A DNA stretch of 64,000 nucleotides from Rhizophagus clarus. Lineage: Eukaryota; Glomeromycota; Glomeromycetes; Glomerales; Glomeraceae. The position numbers and the translations under genes are program-made. The stretch covers positions 372,001 to 436,000 of the forward strand of contig BLAL01000254.1 in the NCBI GenBank assembly GCA_015698045.1, read 5' to 3'. Shown here piece after piece: positions 11,169 to 23,748 of the stretch. Position 1 is the first letter of the stretch; each line of letters opens with the position of its first letter. A model generated the notes under the pieces. It worked only from the letters and a program-made list of their open reading frames with translations. It ran no database searches and was not told the origin of the DNA.

Positions 11169-13107
11169 AGTATAATAAATAACAATTATTTATTAAGTTT
11201 AAAATAAAATCATTATATTTATATTTGCTCAACTTAAGCTATATTATTTGATTAAAATTTTAATTAAAAATACATTTAATATACTTTATTTAATAATATT
11301 TTATTAAAAAAAAAAAGATGAAAAAATTATAAATAAGAAAATAAATAAACTAATTATTAAAAAAATCATAAAATTATATGAAAAAATTTATTATATTAAT
11401 ATATTTTTCAATTAATATGTTTACCAAATTTTTATAATTATAAATAATATATACTAGAGAATGATTTCAGAACTGTTGTTAGTCTAGAGTATAAGTGTAA
11501 CTAAATAAACTAATCATGCATTGACTCAATTTTTAAGCAAACAAATAGATGGATATTTTGTATGACTTTCATATAGAAATATATAATTCTTTGTTATATT
11601 TTGAACTAATAATTTAAAAAAAATCTAAATAATTTTTTTTATATTAAATAGCTATTAAAATTATTTTTAATAAAAATAAATTATTTTTGATTATTTAATT
11701 TAAAAAAAAAGTAATAATATAATTAATTAATAAAAATAATTTATCAGAATAATTAATTATAATAATATATTACATATTTTTTAAAAAAATTATCTTATAT
11801 TTTTAAATATACTAAAAATATTATAAAAAAAATATAAAGTAAATAATTAAAAAAATTGAAAAAAATAAAAGTAAATAGTACTAATAAATCAAAAAAAAAA
11901 AATAAAAAAAAGGTAAAAGATTATAAAGTAAATTAATTAAAAAAATTGGAAAAAGTAAAAAAAATTGGTAATAAATTAAGAAAAAGAAAAAAAATGTAAA
12001 AAAATATAAAATAAATAAATTAAAAGAATTGAAAAAAGTAAAAAAAATGATAATAGATTAAAAAAATAAAAAAAAAGGGTAAAAAAATATAAAAGAAATA
12101 AAGTAAAAAATTATAAAAAATAAAAAAAAATAGTAATAAATTAAAAAAAAGAAAAAATTTCTTTATTAAGTTTAAAATAAAATTATTATTTCTATATTTA
12201 TTCAATTTAAACTATATTATTTAATTAAAGTTTTAATTAAAAATACATTTAATGTATTTTATCTAATAATATTTTATTAAAAAAAAATGGAAAAATTATA
12301 AATAAGAAAATAGACAAATTTTAACTTTAATTTTAACTTTAATAATTTTACTTGTATTTTTTTAATATATATTCCTAATACATTATAGTCAAGCAATTGA
12401 AAAATATTGTAAAATACTTAATCTAGCTTTAAACAAAACAGATGATTCTGAAATATTAAGTAAACTTAGAAGAATAAAAAAGATGATGAATATATGTAAT
12501 TAAATAAAATTTTTATATTGTATCATAAAAAACTTCTAGTTTTGTTCTTTTTTAATAAGAAGTAAGATTACTACTTGACTAGAAGACATAGATATAACAA
12601 AAGGTAGCAATATATTTAATTGTTGACTTTTAGATATTTTTAATTTAATATTGATAAAAAATCTTTTATAAATTTTAGTTTGCCATTTTATTTATAGTAT
12701 AAATCTTTGCATTTATAAAGAAATAATTTTTTTATATAAAATATGGTAAAGTTATATTCTCTATAAACCATTAAAATTTGCAGTGGCTTATTTATTTTAT
12801 ATTATTTTATAGATTTTTTTTTTATTTTCTTTTAAAAACAATAAAGATAAAGTCATATTTTTTTTTTAATTATTTAATCTAGAATTTTTATTTAAGCATA
12901 AACTTATTAAATTGTACTCTAAAAAACTCAAGAAAAAGAAAAATTAGTAATCAATCAAGTGGCAAATTTTATGATGATTATAAAAGTGAAAGAGATATTT
13001 TATTCAATATATATATATATCAATAAAAATAATTAAGATGTATTATTATTTAGTATTTACTATCAGGTTTACTTATTTACTTAATTATATTCTGTTATCT
13101 ATTATAT

Positions 13108-13313
13108 AAAATTCAGATGAAAAAACTAGTAAATCTGAAAATAATAATATTAAAAATAATTGTGAAGATTATGAAAATAAAAATGATGGTAAAAGTAAAG
13201 ATGTTAAAAAAGATAATCGTATGAAAATTGATAAGAATAAATTTGTTCAGATATTTAAGAAAATATTAGAATCATTAAAATTTAAATTAAAAAATATTGG
13301 AAAAAGTGGTTGA
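13108..13313 (+). pseudogene. Lys/Asn-rich open stretch, possible exon relic
   Basis: A stop-free run of about 68 codons in very AT-rich DNA, rich in Lys, Asn and Asp, ending 'LESLKFKLKNIGKSG' then TGA. The only ATG opens the last ~31 codons. It may be a relic of a gene whose other exons have decayed, or chance in A-rich DNA. No family is recognised. Confidence 0.2.
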
Positions 13314-14358
13314 AAATATATTTTTTAATTATATGAAGATAATAATTATGAACAGTTAAATATTTTTAATATTTAATTGCTTTTTTATAATTCATAATAC
13401 TAATACTATATATATTTTAATCTCATCTATTTCTATATATTACAATATATTATGATGATTAAAAGATTAAAAAATTGTTCAATAATGAAGAATAGATAGA
13501 ATTAATTAAAGATCATTTAAGCATTCCTTAAGTTTCATTATATATTGCTAGTAAATTGCAAAATATGAAAAAATATTTGAAATAACTATGTAAAATTGCA
13601 ATAAAATCTTATTTTCAAGTGATATTTTTTATGATAATGATCAACACAGTGATTTAGAATAGATCTAAATGGCAATAAGAACTATTATATATTTATATAA
13701 AAATAATGATTTCTCTTTACAACAAAATCATTATTTTTTAAAATAAATATAAATATATTATTTGAGATTTAAAACTGAAAACAGATGTAAAAAGATTTTT
13801 CATTATTATTCTTAATTATTTGTATAAATTAAACATAATCTTATAATTTTTTTATAAATCAGAAATACTATTATATGTAAGTTTTAATCAAAAAAATTGT
13901 AATAAAAAAATAAAGAGAAAATTAAGCAGAAGGTAGATTGATAGAATTATTTATTTAATAGAAGAATTGCATGAAATTGATATCATTAAAGAGATGAAAT
14001 TCTATGTAAGAATACATAATAAAAAATATTTTTTCAAATATTTTAAATTACCTAAATTTTTCTAAAACATGCTAGCAAATTTATTGCTGTTTTTAAAATG
14101 ATATGATTAGTGATTAATTTTATAATAAATAAAAATTGATTTTAAGACTATAAAAATAAAATTATATTTTCACTATAAATACTATGATTATTATTTAATC
14201 TATGCAATGTTAAGCCATTATTGTATAATTTTTATTAATATTTTTTATTGTTTACTTTTAGTTTTACGTAATTATTATTTACTATGCTAATAGTAAATAA
14301 ATGGGTTATCATCCTTCAAATGATAACCTATTTGATTACTATATATAGCACAATAGTT

Positions 14359-14400
14359 GCATGTGACTTCATAATATAATTATATTATGAAGTCACATGC
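14359..14400. repeat. 42-bp perfect palindrome
   Basis: The 21-base arm 'GCATGTGACTTCATAATATA'+A is followed directly by its exact reverse complement with no loop. The arm word 'ACTTCATAAT' is the same word repeated in the array just downstream. Confidence 0.9.
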
Positions 14401-14775
14401 GACTTAGATTAGGTTATGAAGGTAACTTCATAATCTATAGGTAACTTCATAATATAATGGTAACTTCATGATCTGCTGGTACTTCATAATCTAAGTTCGT
14501 AATCTAATGATGACTTTATAACCTAATTACATAATATGATAGTGACTTCAGAGTTTAATGGTATCTTCATAATCTATTCTTTAGTTATCTTTATGGCTTT
14601 CTAGCCATTGTTTTAATTAATTCCTACTGTACCTTTTTATGAATTGGTTTTATTTATTGGTAACTTCATAATCTAATAATGATTATACTTTTGAATTTAA
14701 TGGTAACTTCATAATCTAATAATGATTATACTTTTGAATTTAATGGTAACTTCATAATCTAATAGTTGCGCTTTA
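14401..14775. repeat. Degenerate 'GGTAACTTCATAATCTAAT' array
   Basis: About ten copies of 'GTAACTTCATAATCTAAT'-like words with variable spacing, including two clean tandem units of about 48 bp at 14655-14760 separated by 'AATGATTATACTTTTGAAT'. No coding content. Confidence 0.75.
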
Positions 14776-15983
14776 CTTCTTTGTTTTTAGCCTTTTTAAT
14801 GTTAAGGAAATATCTTTCTATTTACATCCTTCTATACCTTTTTTATTAATAAAGAGCTATCTATTTGTTTGCCTACTTCTGGATCTTTTTGGTTGCCTGT
14901 TAAGATGTTGAGGGTGTTTTTCTTCTTTATCTATTTTGTTGCCTGCCAGAATGTTGAAATATAGTAAAAAAAATATCACGTCAGGTAGCGCAGTAAATTT
15001 GGGATTGATTTTGGCTGACATTATGTACAGTATAATTCTGGCTGATCTTTAGGGTATGTGATTTTAAGTTCCAGCTTGACGCCATGGTAGTGACCTGATA
15101 GCTACCGTGGAACTGTTATAGAACTGGCAAGGAGCTAGTATGATTTATTAGTTCATCAGTTTCAGGCTACTTATATGTTAGCTTGGATGCTGAATTATTA
15201 TGTCCAATGATCTGGCTGAATTATTGTATCCAAAAATCTGGCCAAATTTAAACAAATTTTTACTTCGTCTATTGCACTTTACTGCATCAGTCACGTGATC
15301 CTATTATGATACTAAATACCCTCTGCCATATAATATAGAAAATTCAGTTAGTTCTATTAGTTCACCAGTTCAGAGGTATGATATGCATTTCTATGGCCAG
15401 CCTATTTGATTGCCAGAAGTGCACCATTTCGCAATCCATCTATTGCCTATTAGTTGCTAGTATATGTATACCAATTTCATGCTTATCCATGAATAGATAA
15501 GGGTGCATTATGTATTATCATGACCGGCCAAAAAAATGCATCATCTTGCAACCTGGTTATTGCTTATTTGTTGCCAGTGTAATTGTACCAATTTTGTGTC
15601 CTAAAATTTCATATTGTATTTCCAGTTGGTTAGATGCAATATGTATTACTATGGCCGACCCAATATTTTATATAATCATTACAGAGAAGCCTTCATACTA
15701 TACCCAAGTACATATCTAAAAAGTGTAGCCTTCTTCCATTATTTTATATAAAGATTCTGAAGAAGGCTACACTTTTAGATATATATCTTCTTGTTTTCCT
15801 TTTATGATTTGCTGACTAAGTTCACTATTGTCTCTTTTTTGCAATTATCAAAAAAAATAAATTAAACATTTCTGAATTTTATAAAGTAATATAAATATTT
15901 TCAAACTAACATCATGCATACACTAACTATTTCCAACCAAACTGATCATCACCTGCTATGATAGCGCTGGTTCTGATGAATAC
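14776..15983. other. Balanced-composition non-coding region upstream of the primase–helicase
   Basis: This is less AT-rich than its left flank. It contains two diverged direct copies of a ~130-bp segment (about 15395-15500 and 15515-15620; shared words 'GGCCRRCC', 'TTGCCAGTGT', 'GTACCAATTT'). A TATA-like 'CCATATAATATAGAAAATTC' lies near 15330. It could be a terminal repeat or LTR-like regulatory region of the element that follows, but no partner copy is found in the window. Confidence 0.35.
15712..15784. repeat. Hairpin with ~23-bp arms
   Basis: The arms 'ATATCTAAAAAGTGTAGCCT'+TCTT and 'AAGAAGGCTACACTTTTAGA'+TAT pair with one bulged A around a ~24-base loop. It lies 200 bp before the primase–helicase reading frame. 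It could be a foldback MITE or part of that element's regulatory end. Confidence 0.8.
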
Positions 15984-18160
15984 TTGAGTGACTTAGATAG
16001 CTATAATGGTGAATCAAATTTGAAATCAGATGATTATTATAACTACAAGTCTAATTATAAGTCAGATAGCGAAGAAGCTCTCTGCACCTCAATCAGCATT
16101 ACTACGATCCTATCATTTCAGTACTCTTTAAGGCAGGAAAAGTTTAATGATAATTTTTCTTTCAAGGACTTACTAAATGCCATTCGAGAAATTTTTCTAT
16201 CACCACCTAGAGATATGTCAGATGAAAAAGGGTCATTGGAATATCTCCCAATTTATTTATTTCTCTTTCTGAATGAAAAAGGTTCCTGCTTATATAACGC
16301 CTATGACTGGGATGAAGTTGAAAATAAATTGGTTATCAAAATCGATCAAGATAATTGGGTCCCAAAATTTTTCATTGCAGATGATATCTTAGAAGTATAT
16401 GTTCTACCTGAGATTCACGAATGTATTAACAGTCAAAAACCTTTAAGGGCTGTAATCGATATTGATGCATCAAAAGAAGATATGGAAACAGCTAGTAGAG
16501 GGTCAAGAAGTATTCATTCGAATCTGTTACTCTTTCATAAGAGCTTTGTATCAAATTTTTGACTGTGGCTAGGAAGAAATTCTCAAAGGATTGGTAATCG
16601 CTATATTATCAGATTCTAATAAGTGTAGCTATCATATTTTATATACTCCAGTTCTTCTTATTGATCATCACGAACTCAAAGCATTTACTGAATTAGTATA
16701 CACTATAACTGGTGAAAAATTTGACAAATTTATTGATTGAGGGCTACCTGATCATAACTTTAACCTCCGCCTCATAGGTTCAGCAAAAAAAGGTCATGTG
16801 AAGCGTATCCTTTAGTTTTCTCTAGATAATGACTGGAATGAACTTGACCATACTAGAATCTAACCACCTACTAGTTTATGTCTTGAAGTAAAACCTCGTT
16901 TGCTTAGTGCAGAAAAAAATAATAATCCACTAAAGATAATCGTAGGTCAGGATGTATTGCAAAAATTTGTAAATCTAGTTTTGCAAAAGTATTCTAACTA
17001 TCTTAAGGATTGGACTATCGAAGAAAAAGACTCAAAAAACTTTATATATTTTAACCAGTAGAATGCCCATTCTGCAAATGTATACATGATAAGGATCAGT
17101 GGTGATTCAGCCATGTATATTCCAGCAGTAGAACATTCATTGTAAAATACTTCTGGTAAGGTACTGATGAACCTGGGGAAGTTTTTGAATGCGATCCATC
17201 TATCGCAGAAAAAATTAGACAAGAAAATAAAAAATCAACTTCGTCACCTAGCATTCGCAAGATAAAAGGTCCAAGTTTCCCAAGAGCTTTTGTAAAAATG
17301 CCATCCTGGGCTAAGTATAACAAAGCTCTTACAGCAACAGAAATATATGAGAAGAGATATATAAAGCTACTACCTGATAAAGAGGATATTTATGTAGATT
17401 CACCTTGGGAAACTGGAAAAACATATATTCTCGAACATCTTACTATATCTGATAATGTGAATTTGCTAGTATTATTCACGTAATACTTTTACTCAAATGC
17501 TGTTACTACTAGACTTAATCTCAAATCATATTGCGATATTGATAGCAACATAAATTACTCTGATCATAAAAGGGTAGTGTATCAAATAAAGAGCTTGCAT
17601 CAAATTACTAATAGTTGTAAATATAATAAAAAATGCAAATGCTTTCTGAGCCAATACGACTTATGGTTTGATGAAATAGTATCTATAATTGCTCAGGCAC
17701 AGAGTCGTTTGGCCAGACAGTTTATAGAAAAATTATATAAATTAGTTCAAGATGCAAGGTGTATAATCATCATAGATAATGATCTAACTGACCTTAATAT
17801 CGAATAGATTAAGGCGTTCTGTACAGACTATAAACAATTTTCTATTATCCACAACACTTTCCAACCCCAGAAAGATAAGATATTCCACTTGGCTCCAAAT
17901 AAAAAAGCTGTGTTAGCTGAACTTTGGGACTGGGCCAAACAAATATCTTTATTATCTTCTGAGAAACGAATAAGTGCTTTGTTTATCTGCCATCTCAGAA
18001 AGGATGTGTAAGGGATTATTCGTGCTCTTAAGACTGATTTTCCAGAATTACAGATCAAAAAATATCATGGTAAATCTGATCCTATAGAAAAGGCTTATGA
18101 CTTCAGTAATATATAGAATAAAATGGGATTCTGGGGTAAGATTTCTGAATAGGTATAATT
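15984..18160 (+). pseudogene. Archaeo-eukaryotic primase fused to UL9-like origin-binding helicase (decayed)
   Basis: One long mostly single-frame coding region is broken by many stops. Seen: 'AVIDIDASKED' near 16450, 'SYHILYTP' near 16627 and 'FNLRLIGSAKKG' near 16760. These match the acidic, sxH and R/K motifs of archaeo-eukaryotic primases. Downstream are 'SPWETGKTYILEHL' near 17400 (Walker A; the usual second Gly is Glu), 'LWFDEIVSI' near 17661 (Walker B-like) and 'RCIIIIDND' near 17757. This primase-plus-SF2-helicase order is known from origin-binding proteins of giant viruses and herpesvirus-type replication systems. Stops include TGA at 16738 and several TAG/TAA, so no full protein is made. 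The true start is unclear. The direction and position match the polymerase gene downstream, suggesting one replication module. Confidence 0.55.
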
Positions 18161-18398
18161 AGTGTAAGCCTCTCCCAGCTTATTTCCCGATATACGAAAT
18201 TTATGTAATCTTTCTTTAACCCCAAATTTATTATCAAGACCAGGAAATATATCGAAATACGATATTGAATTTAAGTTTTAAATCAGGCTGGGGCATAAAT
18301 TTTGTTAACATATCCTTTTATCCATTTTTTTAGTTTTCAAGTTAAAGGAAATAACCATCTTTGTTAACGCGCTGGCTGATTTTTAATCTCAAATAATA

Positions 18399-18524
18399 TA
18401 ACAAAAAAAGTATGCTATATTGCTTGCCCCTTAGGAGAATGCTGAACACCGAGGATTGAAGTGTCCAAGTGTGTTCAGCGTTCGACCCTATCAAGCATAA
18501 TTTGCATACCATATTTTTATGTTA
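18399..18524. repeat. 126-bp foldback between helicase and polymerase genes
   Basis: Nested inverted arms: TATAACA/TGTTATA at the ends, GTATGC (18410)/GCATAC (18504), GCTTG (18422)/CAAGC (18492) and a strong inner stem GCTGAACAC (18441)/GTGTTCAGC (18471). A TA on each side could be a target duplication, which would make it a small Tc1/mariner-type MITE. Alternatively it could serve as a cruciform in the replication region. The sequence alone does not decide. Confidence 0.65.
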
Positions 18525-18572
18525 TACTAGAATTAATTCTAAAACTGATTTATAGTTGTAAATAAAGATCAA

Positions 18573-18822
18573 ATTTTGGTACCACGACCAAAGGGAGGGT
18601 ACCAAAATCTTGAATGATAGAAAGTAAATCAAAAGGGCCATTGAATCTATTCTAGTAAACCAATAATTTCTTGATATACAGGAAATCATTCTAGAGCCAA
18701 TTCTTTACCAAAATACTGAGACAAAAAGTTATACGAAAAAAAAAGTCTCACCTCTGGGGTACCAAAATTTCTGGGTATACAAAGATTAAGGATTCCAAAA
18801 TTCTGGCGCAAGGTACCAAAAT
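18573..18822. repeat. Four GGTACCAAAAT iteron-like repeats
   Basis: The 11-bp word GGTACCAAAAT occurs at 18598, 18758 and 18812, and inverted at 18573-18583. The first two form an inverted pair around a 14-bp centre. The spacing is in the non-coding gap between the origin-binding-type helicase and PolB. Such repeats could be binding sites for a replication initiator. This is inference from position. Confidence 0.6.
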
Positions 18823-18910
18823 TTTAATAGCTTAGCTGACATTCTGAAAAGCCCTAGAGCGCAACCTCTGATAATGTTTAGAGACATAAAACTTATAGGG
18901 TATATAATTA

Positions 18911-19006
18911 ATTAATTAAAGAAAGAAATTTTATAAGTATTATATAGTAGTTGCAATACTATAATTAAAGAAAGAAATTATATAAGCATTATATAATGGT
19001 TATTCA
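18911..19006 (+). repeat. 48-bp tandem duplication at the PolB start
   Basis: The segment 'ATAATTAATTAATTAAAGAA' to 'ATTATATAGTAGTTGCAATA' is followed by a second copy, 'AATTAAAGAAAGAAATTATA' to 'ATTATATAATGGTTATTCAT'. The duplication ends on the PolB start codon, so two alternative leader/start contexts exist; only the second has ATG. Confidence 0.6.
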
Positions 19007-22000
19007 TACTTGTGATAGATGTGGTAAAAACTTTTCCAAATTATAGAAACTTAGATGTCATCAAGAAAGACAATTTCAATGTCGTCAAAAAATTATACCT
19101 AAAGTTATTCAATCTTTATCTGCCCATTAGTTCCACCTATCATTCAATCACCAAAAAATCAAGAGAATGATCCCAAAACAGGTCCCAGCCCATCAACCCA
19201 AGCAAATAGAGAAGAGCAGGCAGAACCTAGCGAGGTCACTCAAGATAAGTTTATTGATAGGTATGCAAGAAAGCCTAGAGAGCATATGAAAATATGGGGT
19301 GCCAGATTGCGCTGAAGATGGTTTGAAGTTACTGGCGAAGAACTTGATTTGCCACTAAACTTAAAAGAATGTCAGCATCTACATCATGATCTATTACAAG
19401 CTGATGATGATGAGGCTTTCAAGGAAAATATTCCTCAAGAGGTGGGACCTAGCGAAGTTGAGCGATAAGACGCTCAAGAGCAAGACGCAATCCCAAAGGA
19501 ACCTACTTAGGAGGATATTATCTTTAAAGAATATCCAGTTGGAAGGGATCTAGAAAGACCACATAGAAATCATTCTTTAATGAGCAAATGGGTAGGCAAA
19601 AATTCCCCATCCTGATGACAATCCAACATATGCATTTATTCAACCAATAGCTAAGCCAGAAGAATATAAAAAATTGCCATACATGCCTCAACTTATAGGA
19701 TTAATTCGTCTAAAAATAAAGGAAGTTCTTCAAACAGAGCTTCGTAAAAAAGATCAAATAAAATCAGCCATAGTAGCATTGTGTCGATATTCAATTACTA
19801 AAAGAAAGCCAGATGATACAAGCGAACCAGTAGAAGTAGAGAAATATCATAGAGGAAATATGCGACCAATTCTTTTAGAAGAGGATATAGAGGAGCACAT
19901 AACCAAAACTATTGGAGAAATAAATGTGCAAATTGAGGAAACATTAAAGAAAGGATCTGGTTATATTCTTAAACGAATTTTTGAAATATATATTGAGACA
20001 TATACACTTCGTAGAGCCCTTGGAGGGTCTTACAATCCTACTCCTCCAAAGCTTGCTAACAAAAAGTGTACCATTAATCCAGACAATCAAGGTCTTATAG
20101 ATCTGGAAACAAATAAACCATCAGAGAAATGTCTTCAAGGGGCATTAGGTGCATATTTTGCATATCAGGATGGACATACAGACCACTTAGGCCGGCGTAT
20201 ATTTAGGGCAAAGAATCTTAAACCATATCTAGAGCGGGTAAAGTTGGATGGTATCCCCATGCCAACACCAGTTTCCCCTCATATCTTTAATAAAATCGAG
20301 GAGATAAATCCATAAATGTCTGGAATTGGAAGGAGGAAACAGCTACCCCCAAACCTGTTATTTATAGTAAGAACTATAACAGACTACATATTATCCATCT
20401 TATGGCTCTTACAGATATTACAAAATCTGAAGAAGGAAAATATGGGCAAAAGAATCACTTTCTATGGATTAAGAATCCAGATGGGTTAGTATATAAGGAT
20501 AATGCTCACAAAGTTAAAAAGCATCTTTGTAACCGATGCTTCCAAAGTTTTCCTTCTGAAAAATCCCTAAACCATTATCAGGAATGGTGTTTTGGACTGG
20601 GTGAAGCCTCACAAAGAGTCACAATGCCTGTAAAAAATGTTAATGACTTTAAAGAGTTCAGAAACTATGGACGTCAGATCAATGCCCCATGTGTCATTAT
20701 AGCAGATTTCGAGTCATTAAAAAAGAAGTGTGACACACATTATGATGGAAATATGCGAAAGTTAGCAGAGGAAGAAGCTAATAGTTTTAGCTATTCAGTC
20801 CACTGGATTGATACTGGAGAAATATGGGCCTATTCTTATATCGTGGAGAAAATGCCACAGAAGAATTTGTTCGAAGGATCGATCAAGAATTGATAGAAAT
20901 AAATAGGGTCTTAGCTGTTAAGCATGAGCGTATTATTACAGATGACTACCAAAGAAGATTCAAGGAGGCTGATCGGTGTTGGATCTGTGAAGAAAAGTTC
21001 AGTATAGATACAGATGTGATTAATATGTTAGAAAGAAAGATTGTAAATCTTACTGCCAAGCTTACAGAAATTGTTCAGGATCCTATATCATATAATAAGA
21101 TGGCTTCACCTAGAGATATATCCAAGAGAATCTTAGAAATGGAAAAGAATAACGCAATAGAAAAGGATCTCAAAAATCTCTATACAGAGTTGCTAAAAGC
21201 TGTTAAGAATTCCGAAGACTATAAATCCCTAAAAACGGCTTTAAGTAAAACCCAAGCTGATTTAGCTAAAGAAGAAGCTAGGGATAAAAAGGTCTGGGAT
21301 CACTGTCATATCACAGGTGAGTTCTGAGGGGCATCTCACAATTCATGTAATCTTAAACTTCAGATTGAGCCATGGAAGATACCAATCCCAGTTATCTTTT
21401 ACAACTTCCAGGAATATGACTCTCACTTGATTTGTGAATCTGTCAGATGCTTGGCTAATTCTTTTCAAATCTCAGTTATTGCTGAAACCTTTGAACAATA
21501 CAAGTCAATAAAGGTAGGTCAGTTTAAGTATATTGATAGTATGCAGTTCATGAATAGTAGCTTGGCCAATCTTACAAAAAATTTGGGAGATGACCACCCA
21601 ATTACAACCGAGTATTTCAAGAAGTAAGACTATACAACCAAACAGATTTTCCTAGCATATCGTAAGCTCATGAGTATATTACTTCTCATGACCGATTCAA
21701 GGAAACAGAACTACCTCCAATTCAAGAATTTCATAGTGTCTTTGGAGGTAAGATTTCTCAAGAGGATTATGAGCATGCCCAGAAGGTATGGAAGGAATTT
21801 GGATGCAAAAACTTGGGAGAATATAATGATCTCTATCTTAAGATAGACGTGCTTAGTCTAGCAGATGTCTGGACAACATTTCGAAAGACATCCATGCATC
21901 ATTATGGTCTTGATCCCAGCCATTATGTATCTGCGCCTTCTCTATCCTGGGATGCCATGCTTAAAATGACCAAGGTCAAGATCAAACTATTCACAGAAAT

Positions 22001-23560
22001 GGCCATGCATGACTTCATTGAAAAGGCCAAGCGATGTGGTATTGCTATGGCAGTACATAGACATTTTAAAGCAAATAATCCTAGCATTGGAGAGGAATTT
22101 GACCTATCCCAACCCACAATATGGATCTCATATGTTGATGCAAATAATCTTTATGGATGGGCAATGAGTCAGTTCCTTCCAGTTGGAAATTATAAGTGGG
22201 TTGCTAGTCAGAAATATCTAAAGAATAATCCCAAAATGCAAAAGAAATATCTTGAAATGATTCTTAAGACGAAGGCAGATGCACAACGTGGATTCTTCCT
22301 AATGATTAATTCTCATTTTCCCCTAAAAACTCACAACTATTTGAGGGACTTACCACCAGCTGTGGAAAATGTCGCAATAAAAAAGGATATGCTATGCCCA
22401 TACAATGCCAAGCTTGTGAATGATATGGATGGTGGGCGATTCTATGCAACAGAAAAACTAGTCCCTTATCTTAGCCCACGAAAAAATTATGTCATTCATT
22501 ATCAAGAGCTCCAGTATTATATAAAGTTAGGCATGGTTGTAAATGAGGTCACAGAAATCTTGTCATTCGACCAGACGAATTGGTTGGCCCCATATATTGC
22601 TAAGAATACAAAGTTGCGCCAGAAAGCCAAGAATGCTTTTGAAAAAGACTTCTTCAAGCTCATGAATAATTCAGTATATGGCAAGACTATGGAAAATGTC
22701 TGAAAGTACCAGGATATTAAGATTATGGCCTGTAATAATGAGTCAGATGAGAAGAAGTTTCTCAAGAAAATACGTAGTCCAAATTTCAAGTATGGCAGAC
22801 CGCTTGGAAATACACTAGTAGGTGCACATATGGGAAAGACAAGTGTAGTTTTCAACAAGCCTATCATAGTTGGAGCATCCGTTTTGGGACTCAGCAAGCT
22901 CCTAATGTACTGCTTCTGGTATAACTATGTAAAGGAAAAATATGGGGATAAGGCTAGACTTGGATATATGGATACTGATTCCTTTATATTTATGGTTGAG
23001 ACTGAAGATATCTATAAAAATATGGCAGAGCGACCAGACATCTTTGATCTTAATGATTTGAAAACTATTGGGCTTTTCAAAGATGAGACTCCAGAAAATG
23101 TGATTACTGAGTCATTTCACATCCGGGTAAAATCATACCACTACGTCTTGGCTGATAAATCCACAAAGTCGAAGCATAAAAAGATCAGCAAGAAGGGTAT
23201 GAATGAAATGGCAGAGAACACATATCCTGAAAGTAAATCCCCATTAACTCAAGTATATCGGGATTGTCTATTCCAGAAAAGGTATTCTATGCTAAGAATA
23301 TAGGATTCTGATCAAAAGATCATGTTATATCTTTGGTCGAGTCTGAGAAGAAGGCTCTTTGTCCCATAGATACTAAGCACTGGATATTATCAGATGGAAT
23401 AACTACTTTACCATATGGGCATTGGTGCATTATGATTTATAAAAATATGGTAAAAGCTGGTATTCCTCATGAACAGGCAGAAAAAAGAGCTATGAGGGCC
23501 AAGCTCCCAGAAAAATATCAAAACGAATGTGTGTCTCACATATCTAGCCTTCAGCAATAG
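18996..23560 (+). pseudogene. Protein-primed family B DNA polymerase, Polinton type (decayed)
   Basis: The start is an ATG opening a C2H2-like finger ('CDRCGKNFSK', with TAG at 19044-19046). A Pro/Glu-rich linker follows, then a conserved N-terminal region (19674-20315). Next come a second finger-like 'CNRCFQSF' and the exonuclease motif 'IIADFESL' (DFE at 20704). The HNH-like 'WDHCHITGEF' lies at 21300 and 'YGLDPSHYVSAPSLSWD' near 21903. Polymerase motif A is 'YVDANNLYGWAMSQF' (Asp at 22137), motif B 'MNNSVYGKTMEN' and motif C 'YMDTDSF' (22971). Total length, about 1,500 codons, suits Polinton polymerases with an N-terminal extension. Breaks include frame changes near 20316, 20830, 21630 and 23300, and stops at 19313 (TGA), 21325 (TGA) and 22701 (TGA). 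It would copy a linear element primed by a terminal protein, but cannot be active here. Confidence 0.9.
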
Positions 23561-23748
23561 TCCTGTTTTAAATGATATAAAAAGCGAAATAGTCCTTATA
23601 ATTAATCGATTAAAAATATCGTTCTATGTATCACTTACTTTGCAATAGTTAACAATTTCAGTAAAACTGAGATCATCATCATAAAGGTAATACTAGAGTA
23701 CGATACATTTTTTCATGTAAATTTAGACTATTTTTTAGCAAATAAGAA

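Larger units (their letters stand above)
10611..14340. other. Very AT-rich spacer
   Basis: Almost pure A/T tracts with scattered short coding-like scraps. One at about 12390-12500 on the plus strand reads 'YCKILNLALNKTDDSEILSK'. A sequence at about 11260-11340 recurs at about 12225-12315 ('AAAAATACATTTAAT', 'AAAATTATAAATAAGAAAAT'), so an old duplication is present. Apart from the retrocopy at 11025-11151 and the remnant at 13108, I see no gene. Confidence 0.5.

Noticed and set aside
12020-12205. Phe/Leu-rich 61-codon ORF
   Set aside because: Translation of an A-rich tract on the opposite strand; no gene features.
18441-18520. tRNA-like gene (GTTCGACCC resembles a T-loop)
   Set aside because: No cloverleaf with acceptor and anticodon arms of proper size; the sequence is a symmetrical foldback.
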